64,000 bases of DNA. Origin: Paracoccaceae bacterium. Its GTDB lineage: Bacteria; Pseudomonadota; Alphaproteobacteria; Rhodobacterales; Rhodobacteraceae. The notes beneath the pieces were generated by a model, which saw only the letters and a list, made by a program, of their open reading frames with translations, had not been told where the DNA came from and did not search any database. The stretch spans positions 1 to 64,000 of the forward strand of contig JAFIEF010000002.1 in the NCBI GenBank assembly GCA_020832655.1, written 5' to 3'. Position 1 is the first letter of the stretch. Each line of letters starts with the position of its first letter. The position numbers were made by a program, and so were the translations under genes. Below, in pieces: positions 29,066 to 36,511 of the stretch.

Positions 29066-30415
29066 ATGTCAGATGCCACCTTTACTGAACCGAACCCCGC
29101 AATGCCCAGGCGTTCGGACTTTCCCAAGGGCTTCGTCTTTGGCGCGGCGACGGCGGCCTATCAGATCGAAGGCCACGGTTTTGGCGGTGCCGGCCCCTGC
29201 CACTGGGACAGTTTTGCCGCGACCGGGCGCAATGTGGCGGGCAATGAGGATGGCGCGCGCGCCTGCGAGCATTACCTTCGCTGGGCAGAGGATCTGGACC
29301 TGATCCGCGATGCCGGGCTGGATGCCTACCGCTTCTCGACTTCCTGGGCGCGGGTCATGCCCGATGGCGTGACGGTCAACCCCGAGGGGCTGGATTTCTA
29401 CGACCGGCTTGTCGATGGCATGATCGAGCGCGGGCTGACACCCTATCTGACGCTTTATCACTGGGATCTGCCCTCGGCGCTGGCCGACAAAGGCGGTTGG
29501 GCCAACCGCGAGACCGCCGAAGCCTTTGCCGAATACGCAGCAGTGGTGATGGACCGCATCGGCGACCGGGTCGCCCGCACCGCCACCATCAACGAGCCGT
29601 GGTGCGTAAGCTGGCTGTCGCATTACGAAGGCCACCATGCGCCCGGACTGCGCGACATTCGCGCCACGGCGCGGTCGATGCATCACATCCAGCTGGCGCA
29701 TGGGCTGGCACTGGCACGCCTGCGCGCGGCAGGGCACAGGAACCTTGGCATTGTGCTGAACTTTTCCGAAATACTGCCCGCCGGACCGGGCGAAGAGGCG
29801 GCGGTGGACCTGTCCGATGCGATTTCAAACCGCTGGTTCATTGAATCCGTCGCGCGCGGAACCTACCCGCAAGTGGTACTGGATGGGCTGGGGGGCCACA
29901 TGCCGCAGGGCTGGGAAGCCGATATGCCCACCATCGCCGCGCCGCTGGACTGGCTTGGCGTGAATTATTATACGCGCGCCATCGTGTCGCATGACAAGGG
30001 TGCGGCCTGGCCCGCAACCCGCGCGCATGAGGGGCCGTTGCCCAAGACGCAGATGGGCTGGGAAATCTATCCGCAGGGCTTGCGCAACCTGCTGGTGCGC
30101 ATGGCGCGCGACTATGTGGGCGATCTGCCGATTGTCGTGACAGAGAACGGCATGGCCTGGGATGATCATGTGCAGGATGGTCAGGTGGCGGATGCTGTGC
30201 GGCGCAACTACATCGCCGCACATCTGGGTGCTGCCCGTCAGGCCATTGCCGAGGGGGCCAATCTGCAGGGCTTCTTCTACTGGTCGCTTCTGGACAATTA
30301 CGAATGGGCCTTTGGCTACGCCAGGCGCTTCGGCCTTGTTCATGTCGATTTCGATACCATGAAGCGCACCCCCAAAGCATCCTATCACGCCCTGAAGGCG
30401 GCGGTGTCGCGCTAG
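29066..30415 (+). CDS. GH1 family beta-glucosidase
   Basis: A 449-residue enzyme of glycoside hydrolase family 1. The N-terminal signature FVFGAATAAYQIEG, the acid/base motif TINEPWC (Glu about 177) and the nucleophile motif VTENGMAWDD (Glu about 359) are intact. There is no signal peptide, so it acts in the cytoplasm on imported beta-glucosides or cellobiose. The start has GGAGAAAG upstream. It is divergent to the LacI regulator; no sugar transporter is adjacent, so the substrate must enter through a system encoded elsewhere. Confidence 0.94.
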   Translation: MSDATFTEPNPAMPRRSDFPKGFVFGAATAAYQIEGHGFGGAGPCHWDSFAATGRNVAGNEDGARACEHYLRWAEDLDLIRDAGLDAYRFSTSWARVMPDGVTVNPEGLDFYDRLVDGMIERGLTPYLTLYHWDLPSALADKGGWANRETAEAFAEYAAVVMDRIGDRVARTATINEPWCVSWLSHYEGHHAPGLRDIRATARSMHHIQLAHGLALARLRAAGHRNLGIVLNFSEILPAGPGEEAAVDLSDAISNRWFIESVARGTYPQVVLDGLGGHMPQGWEADMPTIAAPLDWLGVNYYTRAIVSHDKGAAWPATRAHEGPLPKTQMGWEIYPQGLRNLLVRMARDYVGDLPIVVTENGMAWDDHVQDGQVADAVRRNYIAAHLGAARQAIAEGANLQGFFYWSLLDNYEWAFGYARRFGLVHVDFDTMKRTPKASYHALKAAVSR

Positions 30416-30622
30416 ACGGCAAAAGGGCGGACGAACCGGCTTGCGCGCACAGCCATCGGCGCGCCGCGATCTGTGTGGCCAGTCACAGCCCCAAAGATGC
30501 GTGGACATCTGCAAGCGCCGGGGCGCATGAAACGGCCATGCACTTCTGGCGAACAGGAATTGGTTGCCGCCGCCGCCGCGCAGCCCTACGCTTGAGACCA
30601 TCAAAACAAAGGAGTGCGCGTG

Positions 30623-31554
30623 ATGAGCTGGAATCCCACGCTGGACCCTGGCTGCCCCGATGAGATCGGTGCCGAAGCCATCGAAACCCTGATCGTGCCG
30701 CGCGCGCGCGACATTGGCGGCTTCGAGGTGCGCCGCGCCCTGCCTGCGCCCAAGCGGCAGATGGTGGGGCCGTTCATCTTCTTCGATCAGGCCGGTCCGG
30801 CCGAATTCCTGACCGGGCAGGGGGTGGATGTGCGCCCGCATCCGCATATCGGGCTGGGCACGTGACCTATCTTTATCGCGGCAGTTTCCACCACCGCGAC
30901 AGCACTGGCGCCGATCAGATCATTGAACCCGGCGCGCTGAACTGGATGGTGGCGGGGCGCGGTGTCACCCATTCCGAACGCACCCCGGAAGCCGCGCGCA
31001 AGGGGCCGTCAAGCCTGTTCGGCATCCAGACATGGATTGCCCTGCCCGAAGCGCAGGAAGATGATGCGCCGAGTTTCGAGCATCACGACAAGGATGCGCT
31101 GCCCGAAATCACCGATACCGGCATCACCGCGCGGCTGATCCTTGGCACGGCCTATGGCGCATCCGCGCCCGCGACGCTGCATTCGGAAACCTTCTATCTG
31201 GATGTGGTGCTTGCCCCCGGCATGCGATTCCCGCTGCCCGATGATCATGAAGATCGCGGGCTTTACATCACCGAAGGCGCGGTCAGCATTGCCGGACAGA
31301 GCTTCGAGGCCGGTCGGATGATGGTGTTCCGTCCCGGCGACAGGATCACGGTGCAGGCCGGTGCGCAGGGCGCGCGGCTGATGGCGCTGGGCGGGGTAAC
31401 GATGAACGGCCCGCGCTATATCTGGTGGAACTTCGTCGCCTCCTCGCGCGAGCGGATCGAGGCGGCAAAACAGGAATGGCGTGCCGAACGCTGGGGGCAG
31501 GGCCGCTTTGATCTGCCGCCCCAGGATCGCGAAGAGCATGTTCCGCTGCCCTGA
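30623..31554 (+). pseudogene. Pirin family protein, split by a frameshift
   Basis: The first frame (from ATG 30623, with AAAGGAG upstream) reads pirin-like sequence to [10 protein letters not shown], then HPHIGLGT and stops at TGA 30863-30865. The second frame begins at GTG 30862 (TYLYRGSFHHRDSTG) and continues to 31554 with the bicupin core and C-terminus. Family members read HPHIGLATVTYL without a break, so one base seems lost near 30858-30861. The metal-site residues (HPH, H in FHHRD, later HSERTP) are present across both parts. It may be a recent pseudogene, a sequencing error, or two coupled chains through the GTGA overlap. Confidence 0.75.
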
Positions 31555-31592
31555 CGGTCAAGTCTGCGCCGGATGCGACAATGCGCAAAAAC

Positions 31593-32171
31593 TCAGGCCG
31601 CGCGGTAGGCTTGCAGCTTGCCGGTGGCTTCTGCCGCAATCTCGCCCGGTGTCATTCCGGGGGTGATTTCCATCAGCGCGATCCCCGCCTTGCGCAGGGC
31701 TTCGCGTTTGACCGCATCGCGCAGATGCGCGGTGCTGCCCAGATAATGCCCGCTGCCCTGCACCTCTACCGCCAGCACGCCATATCCGGCGCTGTCGATG
31801 ATCAGGAAATCAACCCGCTTGCTGTTGGTTGCGCCATGCCCCTCGATCCGGCGGATCTTTGGCGCGTCAGGGTCGGGGCGCAGGAATTCGCCAAGATTGG
31901 GTTGCGCCATTACGCGAAACTCGCCCCCCATCCGCGCCACGATCGTATCAAGCTGGCGCAACACGCGGTATTCGCCCTTGTTCATCAGCGCCACCGGCTC
32001 GAACCCCACGCGCTTGACCGCGTCAAGCTGGACCTTCGGGTCACGCATGTCGCGGGGTTTGCGCGGCCCTGCAAACAGCCGCCGGATCAGCCAGACCAGC
32101 GCATAAAACCCCAGAAATGCCGCGACAATCAGCCCGAAAGGTGCGTCAATCTGGGGAAGCGTGTCGAACAT
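31593..32171 (-). CDS. DUF2726 protein with PD-(D/E)XK-like domain
   Basis: A 192-residue protein with one N-terminal membrane helix (APFGLIVAAFLGFYALVWLI) and a cytosolic DUF2726 domain: GEYRVLRQLD, then KRVDFLIIDSAGYGVLAVEVQGSGHY, where D and ExQ resemble the catalytic core of the restriction-endonuclease-like fold. The function is not known. It is convergent with the pirin remnant and downstream of ribF in the same direction, 155 bases away. Confidence 0.75.
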   Translation of the reverse strand: MFDTLPQIDAPFGLIVAAFLGFYALVWLIRRLFAGPRKPRDMRDPKVQLDAVKRVGFEPVALMNKGEYRVLRQLDTIVARMGGEFRVMAQPNLGEFLRPDPDAPKIRRIEGHGATNSKRVDFLIIDSAGYGVLAVEVQGSGHYLGSTAHLRDAVKREALRKAGIALMEITPGMTPGEIAAEATGKLQAYRAA

Positions 32172-32326
32172 CTTGTGCTCCGGGCGGGGGATGCTTCTTT
32201 ATCTGGTGCCGCCTTTGCCGGATCATGTCAATCTTTGCGTCATCTCATTGCCTGCCTGCCGCGCGCTGCACTGGCCAGTATGGCCCGACGGCTTTCAAGA
32301 TGCTCGGCACTGCCGCAGGCGGGACG

Positions 32327-33256
32327 TCAGGGCAGCTGCGCCAGAATGCGCCGCGCCTGATCGCTGTCGGCATCCATCTGCGCAACCAGCGCGTCCAGAC
32401 TGTCAAACCGCGCTTCATCGCGCAGATGTTCGACCAGTGCGACCGACAGATGCGTGCCATACAGATCGCCGTCGAAATCAAAGATGTAGGTCTCGATATT
32501 GGGCAGGTTTTCCCCAAACATCGGGCGCACGCCCACCGAAGCCACGCCGTGATAGCTGCCCTGATGCGGCCCGCCCAGCACATCAACCAGCACGGCATAG
32601 ACCCCGAAGCGCGGCGGGTGCAGCCCGGTGATGGACATGTTCGCGGTCGGATAACCCAGCTCGCGCCCGCGCTTGGCACCGTGCAGCACCTCGCCATCGA
32701 TGCGGTGCCAGTGACCCAGCATCGCGGCAGCATCGCGCGGGCGGCCCTGTGACAGCGCGTCGCGGATCGCGGTCGAGGAAAACACCTTGTCGCCATCCTG
32801 CACCAGCGGCGCAATCGTGACTTCAAACCCCATCGCGCGGCCAAATTCTGCAAGATCGGTGGCCGTGCCCTTGCGCCCCTTGCCGAAACAGAAATCCTGC
32901 CCCACCACGACATGGCGCACGCCCAAGCCCTGCACCAGCACATCGCGGGCAAAGGCGTCGGGCGTCAGCCCTGCCAGTTCCGGCCCGAAAGGAAGCTGAT
33001 AGAGCCGCTCTACCCCCATCCGCGTCAGGCGGTTGGCGCGGCTTTCGGCATTCATCAGGCGAAAGGGCGGGGCGTTTGGGGCAAAGACCTCGCGCGGGTG
33101 CGGCTCGAAGGTGATGATGCCCAAAGGGGCGTCGGGGCGGCGTGCCAGCCCGATCACATGCTGATGGCCCAGATGCACGCCGTCGAAATTGCCCATCGCC
33201 ACGGATGCGCCCTTGGCCTGTGCGTCCAGTTCCCGCCAGTGGCTGTATATCTGCAT
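32327..33256 (-). CDS. ribF: Bifunctional riboflavin kinase/FAD synthetase RibF
   Basis: A 309-residue enzyme that phosphorylates riboflavin to FMN and adenylates FMN to FAD. The N-terminal adenylyltransferase domain has MGNFDGVHLGHQHVI and VVGQDFCFGKGRKG; the C-terminal flavokinase domain has GRELGYPTANM, GVYAV and LYGTHL. The ATG at 33256 (MQIYSHWREL) fits the family and has GGGGGC upstream; 33274 is a less likely start. Housekeeping gene. Confidence 0.94.
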   Translation of the reverse strand: MQIYSHWRELDAQAKGASVAMGNFDGVHLGHQHVIGLARRPDAPLGIITFEPHPREVFAPNAPPFRLMNAESRANRLTRMGVERLYQLPFGPELAGLTPDAFARDVLVQGLGVRHVVVGQDFCFGKGRKGTATDLAEFGRAMGFEVTIAPLVQDGDKVFSSTAIRDALSQGRPRDAAAMLGHWHRIDGEVLHGAKRGRELGYPTANMSITGLHPPRFGVYAVLVDVLGGPHQGSYHGVASVGVRPMFGENLPNIETYIFDFDGDLYGTHLSVALVEHLRDEARFDSLDALVAQMDADSDQARRILAQLP

Positions 33257-33289
33257 CTGCCCCCTGCGGGGCATATGCGCGCCCCTGAC

Positions 33290-33748
33290 CTAGTCGAATT
33301 TCCGGCTTGGGGCCAGCACAGTGGCTTCCCCCTTCAGCACAGTCCTATCACCCACACGGCAGCGACAATCAAGAGTGACGCGGCGCTTTGCATAGTCGAT
33401 ATTCAGCACGGTGACTTCGGCAAGTACCACATCGCCGGGGCGCACCGGGCCGAGGAATTTCAGCGTCTGGCCCATATAGATGGTGCCGTGGCCCGGAAGC
33501 TGTTCGCCGATCACGGCTGAAATCAGCCCGGCGGTCAGCATGCCATGCGCGATGCGGCCTTCGAAAATCGTGTCCTGGGCGTAGTCATCATCCAGATGCA
33601 CGGGGTTGCGGTCGGTTGAAACCTCGGCAAACAGCTCGATATCGCGGTCGGTGATTTCCTTGCGCAGATAGCGCATCATGCCGATTTCCAGATCCTCGAT
33701 GCAGATCGTGCCGCGGGGAAGGTTGTCTGTCATTGCGTTGTCCAACAT
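33290..33748 (-). CDS. MaoC family dehydratase, (R)-enoyl-CoA hydratase-like
   Basis: A 152-residue hot-dog-fold protein. The catalytic dyad is in FAEVSTDRNPVHLDDDYA (D and H), followed by GRIAHGMLTAGLISAVIG. Such enzymes hydrate enoyl-CoA to (R)-3-hydroxyacyl-CoA for lipid oxidation or polyhydroxyalkanoate synthesis, or act on related thioesters. Starts at 33748 and 33733 are both possible; neither has a strong ribosome-binding site. It lies 33 bases upstream of ribF, in the same direction. Confidence 0.85.
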   Translation of the reverse strand: MLDNAMTDNLPRGTICIEDLEIGMMRYLRKEITDRDIELFAEVSTDRNPVHLDDDYAQDTIFEGRIAHGMLTAGLISAVIGEQLPGHGTIYMGQTLKFLGPVRPGDVVLAEVTVLNIDYAKRRVTLDCRCRVGDRTVLKGEATVLAPSRKFD

Positions 33749-33929
33749 CGCTATTTGCCTTTTGCAGCGCCGAATCCGGCATCATGTTGCAGCGCAGCAA
33801 TACTTGATCGCGGCCTTGAAAGCAAGTGACGTGCGTAATTTTGCGTCAAAAATGCGCCTATAGTCGTAATTATATTGCGGAAGTGCAGTGTCGCACTGCG
33901 CGGCGCAAGGGGCGTCCGGGCGTGCCGGA

Positions 33930-34538
33930 TCAGCGCAGTTCCAGCTCTGCCGAGGGGATCACAGGGAAGAATTGCCCCCCCGACCAAAGCCCGAACCAGC
34001 TTTCGCCCGCATGCCGGGCATGGCGGCCAAGCTCGACCAGACGATAAAAGCTTTTGCGGTCGATCAGCGCCTCCAGCCCTGCGCGGATCATCACATAGGG
34101 CGATGGCTCGCCGGTTTCGGGGTCGCGTTGAACGCGGATCGGGTGGTCCGCCCCGGCAGTGGCCAGATCGCCGACATTGGTCTGGAAGGTCAGGCTTTGA
34201 TCCTCGCCTGTCCCCGCGACCTGAAAATCAACGGCCACGAATGGTGCGTCATCGACCGTGATGCCCACTTTTTCGACCGGTGTGACAAGGTAGTAGCGTC
34301 CGTCTTCCAGCTTCAGGATGGTGGAAAACAGCCGCACCAGCGCGGGCCGCCCGATGGGGGTGCCCTGATAGAACCATGTTCCGTCACGGGCGATGCGCAT
34401 ATCCAGATCGCCGCAAAAGGGCGGGTTCCATTTATCCACCGGCGGCAGACCCTTGCCCTTGCTGGCGGACTTTGCCGCCTGTGCAAGCGCATCGGCCGAA
34501 GGTGTCACGGTCTTTTGTTCATGCGTGGTTTTTGTCAT
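33930..34538 (-). CDS. DUF1285 domain protein
   Basis: A 202-residue soluble protein. After a basic N-terminal tail come GLPPVDKWNPPFCGDLDMRIARDGTWFYQGTPIGRPALVRLFSTIL and YYLVTPVEKVGI, the DUF1285 signature. The fold is known structurally but the role is not. It is divergent to the moxR operon, with 78 bases between the starts, so both may share a control region. The open frame continues far upstream antisense to moxR, but the ATG at 34538 is the start that fits the family. Confidence 0.85.
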   Translation of the reverse strand: MTKTTHEQKTVTPSADALAQAAKSASKGKGLPPVDKWNPPFCGDLDMRIARDGTWFYQGTPIGRPALVRLFSTILKLEDGRYYLVTPVEKVGITVDDAPFVAVDFQVAGTGEDQSLTFQTNVGDLATAGADHPIRVQRDPETGEPSPYVMIRAGLEALIDRKSFYRLVELGRHARHAGESWFGLWSGGQFFPVIPSAELELR

Positions 34539-34616
34539 TGGTGTCCTGTGCGATAACTCTACACTAACACATATGATGCCAGAGCAGAAAATCATCCCCC
34601 GAAACGGAGCATGCGC

Positions 34617-35624
34617 ATGACCACTGATACTGACCTCGTGGCCCGGATTGAAGCCTTGGGCGGAAAGCTGGCCCAGGCGCGCGCCAGCATCAACCGCCGG
34701 TTCATCGGCCAGACCAATGTCGTTGATCTGACGCTGACGGCCATGCTGTGCGGTGGCCACGGGCTGCTGATCGGCTTGCCGGGCCTGGGCAAGACGCGGC
34801 TGGTGGACACGCTGTCGACCGTTATGGGGCTGAAGGGAAGCCGCATCCAGTTCACCCCCGATCTGATGCCCGCCGATATTCTGGGGTCTGAGGTTCTGGA
34901 TGTGGCCGAGGATGGCAAGCGCAGCTTTCGTTTCATCGAAGGGCCGATCTTCTGCCAGTTGCTGATGGCCGATGAGATCAACCGCGCCAGCCCGCGCACG
35001 CAGGCCGCGCTGTTGCAGGCGATGCAGGAAGGCGAGGTCACGGTCGCGGGCACGCATCACCGGCTGGAGCGGCCCTTCCATGTTCTGGCCACGCAAAACC
35101 CGATTGAACAGGAAGGCACCTATCCACTGCCCGAAGCCCAGCTTGACCGTTTTCTGGTGCAGATCGATGTCACCTATCCCGACCGCGACACCGAACGCGA
35201 CATCCTGCTGGCCACCACCGGGCTGGAGGAAGACCGCGCGCATGAAGTGTTTTCTGCCGGTGATCTGCTGGACGCGCAGCGGGTGCTGCGGCGCATGCCT
35301 GTGGGCGACTCTGTGGTCGAGGCGATACTGGATCTGGTGCGTGCCTGCCGGCCCGACACCCCGGATGCACCGCAGATCGTGCAGGACGCTGTCAGCTGGG
35401 GGCCGGGGCCGCGCGCAGCGCAGGCGCTGATGCTGACGGTGCGGGCGCGGGCGCTGCTTGATGGTCGGCTGGCACCCTCGGTCGCTGATGTGGCAGCACT
35501 TGCGCGGCCCGTTCTGTCGCACCGCATGGCGCTGGGCTTTACCGCGCGCGCGCAAGGGGTGCGGCTGGGGGATGTGATCGATCAGGTAGCACAGCAGGCC
35601 ACCGGGCTGGAGGATGCGGCTTGA
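34617..35624 (+). CDS. MoxR-type AAA+ ATPase
   Basis: A 335-residue ATPase. Walker A is GLPGLGKTR; Walker B and the following motif read LLMADEINRASPRTQAALLQAMQE; sensor 1 is VLATQNPIEQEGTYPLPEAQLDRF. MoxR proteins act as chaperones that activate or assemble partners carrying von Willebrand A domains. The ATG at 34617 has GGAG with 7-base spacing; the ATG at 34611 is too close to it. It is first in a four-gene operon whose genes overlap. Confidence 0.93.
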   Translation: MTTDTDLVARIEALGGKLAQARASINRRFIGQTNVVDLTLTAMLCGGHGLLIGLPGLGKTRLVDTLSTVMGLKGSRIQFTPDLMPADILGSEVLDVAEDGKRSFRFIEGPIFCQLLMADEINRASPRTQAALLQAMQEGEVTVAGTHHRLERPFHVLATQNPIEQEGTYPLPEAQLDRFLVQIDVTYPDRDTERDILLATTGLEEDRAHEVFSAGDLLDAQRVLRRMPVGDSVVEAILDLVRACRPDTPDAPQIVQDAVSWGPGPRAAQALMLTVRARALLDGRLAPSVADVAALARPVLSHRMALGFTARAQGVRLGDVIDQVAQQATGLEDAA

Positions 35625-36511
35625 CCCCAGCGCCTGGTCTTGCCGAGTTCCGCAGCCGCGCCGAAGCGCTGGCGGTTGCGCTGCCCGCGCTGCTGGCGCA
35701 GGCAGAGCATCTGGCGGCTTCCGTCCTGCCGGGGGTGCATGGGCGCAGGCGTTCAGGCGCGGGCGATGAATTCTGGCAATACCGGCAGGCCACGGCGTCT
35801 GATTGGGGCGCGCGGATCGACTGGCGGCGCTCGGCGCGGGCAGATGTGCATTTCGTGCGCGAAACCGAATGGCAGGCGGCGCAGGCGGTCACGCTGTGGG
35901 TGGATCACTCGCAGGCGATGGGTTTCAGCGGGCACAAATCGCGGCCCAGCAAGGCCGCGCGCGCGCAGCTTCTGGCGCTGGCCTTGGCGGTGCTGCTGCT
36001 GAAGGGGGGCGAAAGGGTGGGGCTGATGCCCGATCTGCCTGCGCGCAGCGGGCGCGCGCAGCTTGACCCGCTGGCCGCGCATCTGTGTGGCGCAGCCGAT
36101 GCGGCGGATTACGGCAGCCCGCCTCTGGCGGAACTGCCCCCGCATTCGCAGGCTGTGTTCCTGTCGGATTTTCTGGGCGCGCCGGAAGCGGTGCGGCAGG
36201 CAGTGGGGCAGGCGGCAGATCGCGGCGTGCGCGGCGTTCTGCTGCATGTGCTGGATCCGGCCGAAGAGGCATTCCCCTATCAGGGGCGGTCGATCTTTAC
36301 CTCTATGGCGGGGGGCTTGCGCCATGAAACCCTGCGCGCGGCGGATTTGCAGGCGCGTTACCGCGCGCGGCTGGCCGAGCGCAAGGAAATGCTGGCCAGT
36401 CTTGCCCGCGCCACGGGCTGGCAGGTGCTGACCCACCACACCGATCAGCCCCCGGCTACTGCGCTGATGGGGCTGTGGCAGCTTGTTGATGCAGGGCGGG
36501 GGCGGATCTGA
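35621..36511 (+). CDS. DUF58 domain protein (vWA-like partner of MoxR)
   Basis: A 296-residue protein with the DUF58 core: RRSGAGDEFWQYRQATASDWGARIDWRRSARAD, then WQAAQAVTLWVDHSQAM, which occupies the position of the vWA MIDAS strand. It starts at TTG 35621, whose TTGA overlaps the moxR stop; GGAGG lies 7 bases upstream. It is the expected client or adaptor of the MoxR ATPase. Confidence 0.9.
   Translation: MTPAPGLAEFRSRAEALAVALPALLAQAEHLAASVLPGVHGRRRSGAGDEFWQYRQATASDWGARIDWRRSARADVHFVRETEWQAAQAVTLWVDHSQAMGFSGHKSRPSKAARAQLLALALAVLLLKGGERVGLMPDLPARSGRAQLDPLAAHLCGAADAADYGSPPLAELPPHSQAVFLSDFLGAPEAVRQAVGQAADRGVRGVLLHVLDPAEEAFPYQGRSIFTSMAGGLRHETLRAADLQARYRARLAERKEMLASLARATGWQVLTHHTDQPPATALMGLWQLVDAGRGRI

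Noticed and set aside
30416-30613. Gene between the beta-glucosidase and pirin
   Set aside because: The overlapping frames have no start site or similarity; the stretch looks non-coding.
33930-35555. 541-codon frame reaching across moxR
   Set aside because: Only the last 202 codons match DUF1285; the rest is antisense to moxR.
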